Source of the DNA: CAZKEW01 sp964580435
GTDB lineage: Bacteria; Acidobacteriota; Aminicenantia; Aminicenantales; UBA8522
DNA length: 15,316 nt
Direction of reading: 5' to 3'
Assembly (NCBI GenBank): GCA_964580435.1
Contig: CAZOKP010000066.1
Location: forward strand, 1 to 15,316
In this document: positions 1 to 6,925 of the stretch, piece after piece
Position numbering within the stretch: position 1 is the first letter of the stretch
How the letters are laid out: each line of letters opens with the position of its first letter
Notes under the pieces: generated by a model
Databases searched by the model: none
What the model saw: the letters and a program-made list of their open reading frames with translations, nothing else
What the model was told of the DNA's origin: nothing
Made by a program: the position numbers and the translations under genes

Positions 1-9
1 AGGTAACTA

Positions 10-35
10 TGGCCCTGACCATCATTGTTTACACA
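10..35 (+). repeat. left terminal inverted repeat of the IS
   Basis: Inward-reading TG, CCTGA and the 13-base CATTGTTTACACA (23-35) match the right end in identical spacing. The transposase stop codon (complement of 22-24) and its last codons lie inside this repeat. Confidence 0.75.
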
Positions 36-951
36 GAGAGCCGATCTTCTCTCGAAAGCGCTCATAGGGAGTTTGTCCATCCAAAGCGCCGTGCGGCCGA
101 CTGTAATTATAAAAGCTTTCCCATTCCTTAACTTTTTCATTGAACAGGTCCGTATCATCGATCAGGACGCCCTCGAGCATTCGATAAAACTCGTCTTCAT
201 CAATTTTATGACTGCGTTCAACCTTTCCGTTCAGGCGGGGTTGCCTAGGCTTAATATACACGTGTTGGATTCCCTTGTCTAAAACGTGCCAGTGAAATTG
301 ACCCTGGAATTCGCCCCCATTATCGGTCTGGATGACATGCGTCCGAAAGGGCAAACGAGACAGGGCATAATCGATAAATTGAATGGACGTTCGTTGATTT
401 ACCTGCTCAAATATCTTCAGCACTCGAAGGCGCGTACAGTCATCAATCGCTGTGTATTGATAATAGCGCTTACCGGGTCCTTTGATTCTTTCTAAAAACT
501 TGACATCGACCTGGATTCGATGGCCTGGTTCGGGCTTTTCGCACCGCCTCCAGCGAGCCTCACGGGTTTTATAGCGCTGGTTTTGAGGAAGGCGATTGAG
601 TTGTAGTCTTTTGAGGATCCGAAAGACGCCGGACTTGCTGATTTGGATATCATGATAACGATCAAGATACATCGCAATCTTATCTGGCCCAAAATGATAC
701 GTCTGGCGAAGATAAAGAAGCTTGGCCAGAACTTCGATCTTCGTCGCGCCGGGACTATGATAGGGACGACGTGAACGATCTTTCAGCCCCTCCAGACCCA
801 GTTCGTAGTACCGACGCTGCCATCGATAAAAAGCCATTCGGCTGATTCCGTAATAACGGCAGGTCTTTGAAACATTATGGGTGACTTCTTCATAATGTCG
901 GATAGCAGCTAAACGCTTTCGTTGGTTTCTTAAAAGATCCTGTTCAAGCAT
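22..951 (-). CDS. IS481-family DDE transposase
   Basis: This 309-residue transposase catalyses the cut-and-join steps of the surrounding element. The N-terminal ~60 residues form a helix-turn-helix region (SKTCRYYGISRMAFYRWQRRY), followed by an integrase/RNase H-like core. The acidic triad is visible: D149 in IQVDVKF, D210 in VIQTDNGGEF and E245 in NGKVERSH. The D-to-E spacing of 34 residues between them is typical of IS481/IS3-type enzymes. The C-terminal YNYSRPHGALDGQTP motif is also characteristic of the family. The start at 951 is supported by AAAGGAGA a few bases upstream. Length is normal and no frameshift or internal stop is seen, so the gene looks intact. The final codons (Cys-Lys-Gln-stop) are encoded by the left terminal repeat. 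Confidence 0.92.
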   Translation of the reverse strand: MLEQDLLRNQRKRLAAIRHYEEVTHNVSKTCRYYGISRMAFYRWQRRYYELGLEGLKDRSRRPYHSPGATKIEVLAKLLYLRQTYHFGPDKIAMYLDRYHDIQISKSGVFRILKRLQLNRLPQNQRYKTREARWRRCEKPEPGHRIQVDVKFLERIKGPGKRYYQYTAIDDCTRLRVLKIFEQVNQRTSIQFIDYALSRLPFRTHVIQTDNGGEFQGQFHWHVLDKGIQHVYIKPRQPRLNGKVERSHKIDEDEFYRMLEGVLIDDTDLFNEKVKEWESFYNYSRPHGALDGQTPYERFREKIGSLCKQ

Positions 952-993
952 GTTCTTCTCCTTTCGGATCTTAGATTATGGGAGAAGGCTCAA

Positions 994-1019
994 TGTGTAA
1001 ACAATGTCTTTCAGGTTCA
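994..1019 (-). repeat. right terminal inverted repeat of the IS
   Basis: The complement reads TG, CCTGA, CATTGTTTACACA as at the left end. Read toward the transposase gene it contains TTTACA (complement of 996-1001), a fair -35. A CATAAT -10 (complement of 975-980) follows after 15 bp, so the right end may supply part of the transposase promoter, as in many insertion sequences. Confidence 0.7.
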
Positions 1020-1054
1020 CAAATAGACGCTGGGCGAGGACGCCCTCCCTCGGC

Positions 1055-1083
1055 TTGCCTTCGTATTAGGTATTTGATTAAAT
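1055..1083 (+). promoter_or_regulatory. possible weak promoter of the M28 peptidase gene
   Basis: TTGCCT (1055-1060) and TTAAAT (1078-1083) are 17 bp apart, each matching four of six consensus bases. Transcription would start near 1090, only a few bases before the ATG at 1093, which would make the message nearly leaderless. No good Shine-Dalgarno precedes 1093. The match is weak, and the IS ends only 73 bp upstream, so the native promoter may have been displaced. Confidence 0.22.
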
Positions 1084-1092
1084 GAAACCCGT

Positions 1093-2778
1093 ATGAAAAG
1101 TCTAAAAATTCTCCTTCTGGTCTTGTTGCTGTCGGGCGGTATCCTTCTTTTCTCCTATTCCGAGCCCGTTTATCTTATCAGGATTTTGAAAGGAGACTCG
1201 ACGCAGTGGGGCCTTTTACACTGGCTGCGAATCGATGTCGTTCAGGAACTGGAGACCTGTTTCGTCGCCAGGGCGCCACGAGATGACTTCCGCATCTTGA
1301 GAAAAAACCGCATCCGTTTTACCGTCCTGGACAAAAATATCCAGGGCAAGGAATATTTCCTTCTCCCGGCGAGTTCCAGAAACAAATTGGCCGGGCTTCA
1401 GGCCCAAGGCCGGCTGATAGAGGTCGAAAACGGAATCCTTCTCGCCTGGACAAAAGGGGAGGCCCCAGCGTCAGTTATTCCCTCGGACGTCGACCGTAAA
1501 CCGCTGCCGACGAGTTCGATTCTTTCTTATCTCAGGCGCCCGTCTCCTCCCTTGGCCGTTCAGGAATTCCGGGCCGCCAAGGACAGCCTCATTGAGTTCA
1601 TGGTCAACCTGGTCTCCAAGGACAACCTCAGAGCGCTTGTCCAGGGCCTCCAGTCCTTCCAGACGAGGTATTCCTCGACTCCGAACTGCGAGGCTTCGGG
1701 TGACTTTATCTTCAATTTCTTTCAAACGATCGGCCTCCATCCAAGCTTTGAGCCCTTTGATTTCGAAGGTGCTTATTCTTCGAGGAATATCATTGTTGAA
1801 AAGAGAGGCGAGACTGACCCCGACGAAATTCTGATCATCTGCGCTCACTACGATTCCACATCCAATATCCCGACTACGCTTGCTCCCGGCGCAGATGACG
1901 ACGCCAGCGGTGTGGCTGCGGTCATGGAGGCAGCCAGGATTCTCCGGCCTTATGCTTTTGATTTCACCGTCCGGTTCATCGCTTTTTCGGCCGAAGAATG
2001 GGGCCTTTACGGGAGCAGGTATTATGCGACGCAGGCAAGAAACCGCGGCGATAAGATCATCGGAGTCATCAACTTGGACATGATCGCTTACGCCGATGCC
2101 ATGCCCGAAGACCTGGAACTTTTTGTGAACAATGACTCCGAGTGGCTGGCGGAACGATTCCGGCTTTCGGCCGGATCCTATTCCGGGCTTCGGGTCAACA
2201 CGATCGTTGACGCTTCTGCGGTTTATTCAGACCATGCCCCTTTTTGGGATAGAGGATATTCCGCCCTGCTCGGTATCGAGGACGGCCCGCTCACAAATCC
2301 CTATTATCATCAAACGACTGATACCGTCGACACGCTGAATTTCGATTTTTTCACGGACGCGACAAAGGCCGCGCTTGGAACTGCGGCCGAGCTCGCCCAG
2401 CCGGTAAGGGCAGGATATCCGAAGGCTCCGACAAAGTTGGCGGCAAAAACCTATGTTTACATCTCTCTTTTCAATCCAATCAGGACCGTTTATCTTTCCT
2501 GGACGGCGAGTCCGGATGCCCTTGGATACAACATCTACAGGAGCACGGCCTCGCATCTCAACTATCAAAAGGTCAATTCTTCTCCGGTCCAATCAACGGC
2601 ATTCATGGACAAGGTCCTCGATGCCGACACATTTTATTTTTATGTCGTCACGGCCGTTGGTAGTGGAGGGTGGGAAAGCAATTATTCTGGTGAAGTGGAG
2701 ATCGAGCCGATTCCGGTCTCTTTGGGCCGGAAGATCAGCCGGGGTTCTTCATCCCTCGAACGGCGGGGGCAACGATGA
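1093..2778 (+). CDS. secreted M28-family zinc metallopeptidase with fibronectin-like C-terminus
   Basis: This is a 561-residue exported peptidase, probably an aminopeptidase, acting outside the inner membrane. Residues 1-23 form a signal peptide (Lys-rich start, then a Leu-rich core). Residues ~26-165 are an N-terminal extension of unknown fold. The M28 catalytic domain spans ~180-435. The dinuclear zinc site is complete: H252 (CAHYDS), the Asp of PGADDDASG at 268-269, catalytic E301 and ligand E302 (SAEEWG), D329 (INLDM) and H406 (YYHQTTD). Residues ~443-538 look like a fibronectin type III module (YLSWTASPDALGYNIYRS). The start is chosen because the signal peptide begins there; no strong ribosome-binding site is visible. 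Its stop overlaps the start of the next gene (ATGA), so the two are translationally coupled. Substrate specificity cannot be read from sequence. Confidence 0.9.
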   Translation: MKSLKILLLVLLLSGGILLFSYSEPVYLIRILKGDSTQWGLLHWLRIDVVQELETCFVARAPRDDFRILRKNRIRFTVLDKNIQGKEYFLLPASSRNKLAGLQAQGRLIEVENGILLAWTKGEAPASVIPSDVDRKPLPTSSILSYLRRPSPPLAVQEFRAAKDSLIEFMVNLVSKDNLRALVQGLQSFQTRYSSTPNCEASGDFIFNFFQTIGLHPSFEPFDFEGAYSSRNIIVEKRGETDPDEILIICAHYDSTSNIPTTLAPGADDDASGVAAVMEAARILRPYAFDFTVRFIAFSAEEWGLYGSRYYATQARNRGDKIIGVINLDMIAYADAMPEDLELFVNNDSEWLAERFRLSAGSYSGLRVNTIVDASAVYSDHAPFWDRGYSALLGIEDGPLTNPYYHQTTDTVDTLNFDFFTDATKAALGTAAELAQPVRAGYPKAPTKLAAKTYVYISLFNPIRTVYLSWTASPDALGYNIYRSTASHLNYQKVNSSPVQSTAFMDKVLDADTFYFYVVTAVGSGGWESNYSGEVEIEPIPVSLGRKISRGSSSLERRGQR

Positions 2779-3368
2779 GCCGAAAAAACCTGGTCGCAGC
2801 ATTCCTTTTCTTCTCTGCTGTCCTGTTTATCTATCCCCAGACTTTCTTGATTCGAGCCGGCGGAGGAATCATGCTCCCGCAGCAAGATTCATTCAGGGAC
2901 GTCTACGGGAACGCGTATCCTCTGGTTATTGAGGAGGGAGTGCGGTTGACTAAGAACTTTGGGTTTTCTGCCGGCCTGAATTGGATCAGCAAAAATGGCC
3001 GGGCCTGGCCGCTTAACCAGGGGCAGGATGAATTCCCCGTCCACTTTGAAATGATTTCTATCCCGGTTTCCGTTTTTTATGAATTCTCGGGCAGGCTGGG
3101 GGGCGTCCCCCTGGGTATCACCCTTGGCTTGGGGATAAGCTGGCATTCCTACAAGGAAACCTGGGAGACGGTCGAATTGAGCTATCAGGGCAATAAATGG
3201 GGTCCCCTCGTCTATGCCACGGTCGACTTTCGCGCCTTCTCCAGGATCGGGTTGTTCACTTCCCTGCGGTGGGAGAGCGTGCCAACAGGGCAGGAATCAC
3301 TTTTCGGCGGCAAAATAAACCTCGGCGGGATCCAGCTCCTGGCCGGAGTCACTTTCTATCTCAAGTGA
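2775..3368 (+). CDS. small outer-membrane beta-barrel-like protein
   Basis: This 197-residue protein starts with a clear signal peptide (MSRKN, then a hydrophobic run to about residue 21, Y-P-Q being a likely cleavage region). The rest alternates short hydrophobic/aromatic strands with Gly-rich turns, as in eight-stranded outer-membrane barrels of the OmpA/OmpW-like 'beta-barrel' type. It ends in strand-like GGIQLLAGVTFYLK. The terminal residue is Lys rather than the usual Phe, a small deviation from the classic assembly signal. It overlaps the peptidase gene by four bases (ATGA), so the pair forms an operon. It might help display or anchor exported partners, but that is inference. A generic periplasmic beta-rich protein is the alternative. 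Confidence 0.65.
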   Translation: MSRKNLVAAFLFFSAVLFIYPQTFLIRAGGGIMLPQQDSFRDVYGNAYPLVIEEGVRLTKNFGFSAGLNWISKNGRAWPLNQGQDEFPVHFEMISIPVSVFYEFSGRLGGVPLGITLGLGISWHSYKETWETVELSYQGNKWGPLVYATVDFRAFSRIGLFTSLRWESVPTGQESLFGGKINLGGIQLLAGVTFYLK

Positions 3369-3388
3369 CTTTGGCCAGGTGGGCGGTG

Positions 3389-4339
3389 TTATTTCTTCCT
3401 GATTTTCAGGAAACAGTTCGTTCCATCGATCACAACATCGATTTCCATCCCGCACGAAGCGGCGCGATCCTTCACGATCCGAGTATAGAGCTTCTGGTAT
3501 TCGTCCCAGGACAGCTTCGGGGAGAAAACTGCGATCTTGAAAACCTCGAGATCGCGGAGCGGCGTGAACCGGACCTCGGCCTCATCCTCCGTGGCCTTGG
3601 TGACTACGGCCTGAGAACCGTAATAATTGGATTCGAGAATCGCTAGGAAGAAGGCGAACTGGGCGGCGTCCTCAAGGAAAGGCAGCCAGGCATCCATGGC
3701 GACTTTGAAGCCGGGGCCGTTGGAAAGGAATTGCACGGCGAATTCTTCACCGTGGTCTTTTTTGAGCTGCTCATAGACACGGTGGGAGAACGACAGGTCT
3801 TGCTCGGCCATCATGAAGCCGCGCTGGCTTTCGGGAATCTGGTAGATCCGGTCGTACGGAAGCGCGGGGATTTCGTAGACCGGAAAACGGATACCCTCCA
3901 GATGATAGAACTTCCAGCTCCCGTCCTCTTTGGTGAGAGTGAACACGAAGAGATTTCTTCCCCAAGTGAGATATGTTTCGGCCTTAGCCTGGCCGGTCTT
4001 GAGGATCTTGATGTGGCCTACCTCCATAGGCAGGATTTGCCCCGCTAGGCCGAACGATTCCGCCATCCCTTCATAAAAACCGACGAAACCCTGAGCGTAC
4101 GGCCCCGACGCCGCCAGCTGCGCACCCAGGCTCTTGTCGCCGCGATTGATCCCGTCGCGGAATCTTTTCAAGACACCGCGGACCTCGTCCTCGGGAGACT
4201 GGGTTTGGCCGGCGGCTGAATCTGGATACGAGGTTAGTGACCTGATGGACAAAGGATAAGGAGGCCTATCGTTCGGCCCGGGCCAAAGGAGGATACAGGT
4301 TATCAAAAAACCAAAGAACGTTGAAAAACATTTTCCCAT
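3389..4339 (-). CDS. exported NTF2/SnoaL-like domain protein, function unknown
   Basis: The start at 4339 gives 316 residues. It is preferred over an in-frame ATG at 4396 because TAGGAG lies ~10 bases upstream of 4339 and a signal peptide follows (MGKCFSTFFGFLITCILLW). LITC might be an atypical lipobox, though Thr at -1 is unusual. Residues ~50-165 (DEVRGVLKRFRDGINRGDK... WKFYHLEGIRFPV) resemble the NTF2-like/SnoaL fold that often occurs as an uncharacterised exported domain. Residues ~175-316 are a second region I do not recognise. It converges on the barrel gene with a 20-base gap. A strong promoter at 4520-4549 implies a leader of roughly 170 bases. No catalytic residues can be assigned. 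Confidence 0.62.
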   Translation of the reverse strand: MGKCFSTFFGFLITCILLWPGPNDRPPYPLSIRSLTSYPDSAAGQTQSPEDEVRGVLKRFRDGINRGDKSLGAQLAASGPYAQGFVGFYEGMAESFGLAGQILPMEVGHIKILKTGQAKAETYLTWGRNLFVFTLTKEDGSWKFYHLEGIRFPVYEIPALPYDRIYQIPESQRGFMMAEQDLSFSHRVYEQLKKDHGEEFAVQFLSNGPGFKVAMDAWLPFLEDAAQFAFFLAILESNYYGSQAVVTKATEDEAEVRFTPLRDLEVFKIAVFSPKLSWDEYQKLYTRIVKDRAASCGMEIDVVIDGTNCFLKIRKK

Positions 4340-4519
4340 CGTCGCCGCTCCTAAGCAAGATGACACGAGGCAATGACAAAGAGCGCACCCGGGCATTCAG
4401 GACTGAAGGCCGAACCCGCCTCTGATTCTGAGAAAACAGCGAGTCGTAAACAAGAATCCCAGGGCTTCATGTGATGCCTCAACCTTAACTTGAATGATAC
4501 GAACCGACAATCGGAGCAG

Positions 4520-4549
4520 AACATAGCACTCCTCTTGAATTCCTGTCAA
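4520..4549 (-). promoter_or_regulatory. promoter of the NTF2-like gene, shared type A
   Basis: On the minus strand a perfect TTGACA (complement of 4544-4549) precedes TATGTT (complement of 4520-4525) by 18 bp. GGAGTGC sits directly before the -10, giving an extended TGC-TATGTT. The same arrangement, with 13 identical bases around the -10 and identical spacing, lies upstream of the Asp-box protein gene at 13814-13843. Confidence 0.7.
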
Positions 4550-4608
4550 CAACTCTCACGAATACTCTGCCAAATCCGCTGTGACTTTCCTCGAACAGAG
4601 AAAATCAG

Positions 4609-4614
4609 TATAAT
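4609..4614 (+). promoter_or_regulatory. probable -10 element for the LolA-like/reductase unit
   Basis: A perfect TATAAT lies 32 bases before the chosen start at 4647, placing transcription start near 4621. No good -35 is visible at 16-18 bp (the best is a poor TTCCTC near 4587), so activation may need another factor or the site may be chance. Confidence 0.4.
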
Positions 4615-4646
4615 AGCCAACTTTGAATCTCAACAAGGAGGAACGC

Positions 4647-5711
4647 ATGTTGAATGCAGCCCGCTGCGCGGCGGCCTTAAGCATCGCAATTTTGACGGCT
4701 CTTTCCTGCTTTGCATCCGGCCAGGCGGAGCTCTCGTTGAACGAGATCTTACAAAAAAACCTCCAGGCTTCGGGCGGCCGGGAACGGCTCTCCCAAGTCC
4801 AAAATATCTCCTTTAAGATAGGCGGGACGCGGAGTTACGCCACAGCGAACGGAGAGCTCAAGCTGGTCAGCGGGAAAGATCCCGTTATCACCGAAGTCAT
4901 CCTCGTCAATGGCGACAAGGTCCGACGGAATTCCTTCAACGTCATAACCGACATCACCGGACCCCAAAAAGTCCTCTACCAGACAATGGCAAAACTTTAC
5001 GCCGGCCTTTTTTCCTTGTCCAAGTTCGAAGGCCGGCTCAAACTCGAAAGGGTAAAGACTTATGGACCGGAAAAACTTTATCATCTGACGATGAAATCCG
5101 ATGCCGTCGAGGTCGGTTTTTTCCTGCGCACCGACGATTTCTTTCTAAAAAGGCTCGTTTTTGCGGGCTTGACTCCGGATGGCGATAAATACGAGGTTAA
5201 CTATGACTTCGCGCCCTTTGAGGAGACTGAAGGCATAAAGATTCCTCTCTCCTGGTTCAGCTCTCAGGTGGGGACGCGCGGCGCTCTGGCCGAGGTCACT
5301 GAGCTTAAAACGAACCAGCCCCTCCCCGAGGATTTCTTTGACCGGCTCGAAGTCAATATCGGGACGACCGAAGCTTCGCCAGGAGAGCTGATAGGAAATG
5401 TCCTTGATTCGAATTCCTCTCCCTACGGCTTGACCATCACCACCAACTGGACGAAAGCGGACGCCGAGAAAGCCGGGCTCCAGACGGGCGACAAGCTGAC
5501 GTTTTTGGTCGAGGGCCTCGAAGCGGAACTCGTCTTTTATGCTTCGGCCAACGAAATCCCGCCCCAGAATGAGTTGGCCCAGGGCGCGCGGCTGCTAACG
5601 CCCATGCCCCGGGGCGGCGATAATTACGTTATTCAATTCTATGCCGTCGACTCGGCCCAGATAGCGTCCAAGCTGAAACCCTTGGCGCGCATCCAAATCA
5701 AAAAGAAATAA
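4647..5711 (+). CDS. exported LolA-like (outer-membrane lipoprotein-sorting-like) protein
   Basis: The start at 4647 gives 354 residues and is chosen over 4623 because AAGGAGG sits seven bases before it and a signal peptide begins there. That peptide is MLNAARCAAALSIAILTAL, with a possible loose lipobox at A-L-S-C21 or ordinary cleavage near ASGQA. Residues ~30-250 (NEILQKNLQASGGRERLSQVQNI..., repeated beta hairpins, a KLERV...YHLTMKS segment) resemble exported proteins with the LolA/LolB-type half-barrel that binds acyl chains. Residues ~265-354 are a separate region. AEKAGLQTGDKLTF resembles a PDZ turn, or weakly the C-terminal domain of SAM hydroxide adenosyltransferases; I cannot decide. 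It lies 16 bases upstream of the Tat-exported reductase, so the two are probably co-transcribed. Confidence 0.6.
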   Translation: MLNAARCAAALSIAILTALSCFASGQAELSLNEILQKNLQASGGRERLSQVQNISFKIGGTRSYATANGELKLVSGKDPVITEVILVNGDKVRRNSFNVITDITGPQKVLYQTMAKLYAGLFSLSKFEGRLKLERVKTYGPEKLYHLTMKSDAVEVGFFLRTDDFFLKRLVFAGLTPDGDKYEVNYDFAPFEETEGIKIPLSWFSSQVGTRGALAEVTELKTNQPLPEDFFDRLEVNIGTTEASPGELIGNVLDSNSSPYGLTITTNWTKADAEKAGLQTGDKLTFLVEGLEAELVFYASANEIPPQNELAQGARLLTPMPRGGDNYVIQFYAVDSAQIASKLKPLARIQIKKK

Positions 5712-5727
5712 AATAAAAGGAGGAGAT

Positions 5728-6915
5728 ATGTCTCGCATCAAAAGAAGAAATTTCATCGCGACTCTCGCAACGGGCGTTTTCGGGCTCGGTGCCGTGGGAC
5801 GGATAAAGGCCGGACAGACCGTTTCTGAATCCGGTCAAAAGGAGTCGTCCACGCCCAAGATCAAGAAATACAATTCCCTGGGAAAGACGGGGCTCAAGGT
5901 CTCTGACGTAAGCTTCGGCGCCATCTCCCTTTTCGAACCCAACGTGCTTCGTTATGCCTATGAGTGTGGAATCAATTACTTCGACACGGCCGAAGGCTAT
6001 CTGCGGATGAAAGGCGAGATTCTCGTCGGCCAGGGCCTCAAAGGAGTTCGAGATAAGGTGATCATCACCACCAAGCACCCGCAGGGTCTCCCCCAGAAAA
6101 CGGACAAGGCGTCCCTGATCAAGCGGGTGGAGGACAGCCTCAAGCGCCTGCAATCCGATTATATCGATATCGCCATGGTTCATGGCCTCGGTGACCTGTC
6201 GGCCCTTCTCAAGAACGAAGAAATCAGGTCCGCCTATGACCAGTTGAAGAAAGAGGGAAAAATCCGGTTCACCGGGTTCTCCACCCACAACGCCAAGCTC
6301 ACCCTGAAACAGGCCCTGGACTCGGATTTCCCCCAGGTCATCCTGTTTATGTACAACCATATGGAGGGAAAAGAGATCGAGCCTCTGGTCAAGGCAGTGC
6401 GGGAGAAAGGCATCGGAACCGTAGCCATGAAGATTTTCGCCGGCGGCATGCAGGGAAATTTGAAAGGCATGGTGAGCAAAGAGGTCAGCTACCCGCAGGC
6501 CGCCATCCGCTGGGTCTTGAGCAATGCCGATGTGGATACTTGCATCCCGACAATAAGCAGCTACTCCCATGTCGAGGAATACGTCGCCGCTTCGGGGAAG
6601 CCGCTCGACCGGGCCGCGCTGGGGATGATCTCCCGCTACCAGCAGCAGGCCCACAACCTCTATTGCCGGGTGAGCTGCACGCAGTGCCTGTCGGCGTGCC
6701 CCAACAGCGTCGCCGTGAATGACGTGCTCCGTTATGCCATGTACTTTGAGAACTACGGCATGCAAAAAGAGGCGCTGGGATATTATGCGGACATGGAGCC
6801 CGTTCAAAAGCCCCTCGGCTGCGCGAATTGCCCCGGGTATTGCGAGAAGGCATGCCCGTACGGGTTGAAGGTCAAGACGCGGCTCCTGCACTCGCACGAT
6901 ATCTTGACTGCGTAG
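5728..6915 (+). CDS. Tat-exported aldo/keto reductase with [4Fe-4S] ferredoxin-like tail
   Basis: A 395-residue oxidoreductase with AAAGGAGGAG just before the ATG. A twin-arginine signal is present (KRRNFIATL at 5-13, then a weakly hydrophobic stretch to ~29), implying export in folded, cofactor-loaded form. Residues ~45-295 are an aldo/keto reductase barrel. The catalytic tetrad is complete: D86 (FDTAEGY), Y91, K116 (ITTKH) and H152 (MVHG). The tail holds C317-x2-C320-x3-C324-P and C365-x2-C368-x3-C372-x3-C376-P, a ferredoxin-type arrangement that would bind at least one [4Fe-4S] cluster. This matches the predicted-oxidoreductase group COG1453. The donor and substrate are unknown; an NADPH enzyme outside the cytoplasm is puzzling, so electrons may come through the cluster. 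It is co-oriented with the LolA-like gene 16 bases upstream. Confidence 0.88.
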   Translation: MSRIKRRNFIATLATGVFGLGAVGRIKAGQTVSESGQKESSTPKIKKYNSLGKTGLKVSDVSFGAISLFEPNVLRYAYECGINYFDTAEGYLRMKGEILVGQGLKGVRDKVIITTKHPQGLPQKTDKASLIKRVEDSLKRLQSDYIDIAMVHGLGDLSALLKNEEIRSAYDQLKKEGKIRFTGFSTHNAKLTLKQALDSDFPQVILFMYNHMEGKEIEPLVKAVREKGIGTVAMKIFAGGMQGNLKGMVSKEVSYPQAAIRWVLSNADVDTCIPTISSYSHVEEYVAASGKPLDRAALGMISRYQQQAHNLYCRVSCTQCLSACPNSVAVNDVLRYAMYFENYGMQKEALGYYADMEPVQKPLGCANCPGYCEKACPYGLKVKTRLLHSHDILTA

Positions 6916-6925
6916 CCCGGCCTGA

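Larger units (their letters stand above)
10..1019 (-). mobile_element. IS481-family insertion sequence, apparently complete
   Basis: About 1,010 bp, with one DDE transposase gene on the minus strand. The two ends match as an imperfect terminal inverted repeat. Read inward, both ends carry TG, two variable bases, CCTGA, four variable bases and CATTGTTTACACA in the same spacing (left 10-35, right the complement of 994-1019). Length and single-gene layout fit IS481 elements, which are usually 1.0-1.1 kb. No convincing target-site duplication is visible (bases 1-9 against 1020 onward), so the exact outer ends are uncertain by a few bases. Only nine bases lie to its left. Repeats often end assembly contigs, so the window may start at a contig edge. 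Confidence 0.82.
4340..4646. other. divergent intergenic region with two promoters
   Basis: These 307 bases separate the minus-strand NTF2-like gene from the plus-strand LolA-like gene. They hold a minus-strand promoter (4520-4549), a plus-strand -10 (4609-4614) and the ~170-base leader of the minus-strand gene. I found no terminator, repeat array or recognisable riboswitch in that leader. Short ORFs here lack support. Confidence 0.6.

Noticed and set aside
1..9. target-site duplication flanking the IS
   Set aside because: The bases left of 10 do not repeat right of 1019 under any tested boundary.
1032..1045. GGGCG-AGGA-CGCCC hairpin downstream of the IS as a terminator
   Set aside because: Only a 5-bp stem and no T-run follows.
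2453..2932. 159-residue ORF spanning the peptidase-barrel junction
   Set aside because: It is out of frame with two well-supported genes and has no ribosome-binding site or domain.
3197..3646. 149-residue plus-strand ORF across the convergent barrel and NTF2-like gene ends
   Set aside because: It overlaps both real genes and looks like random coding.
5698..6897. 399-residue minus-strand ORF opposite the aldo/keto reductase
   Set aside because: The plus-strand frame carries a Tat signal, the full AKR tetrad and iron-sulfur motifs. The antisense frame shows no domain and is a shadow.
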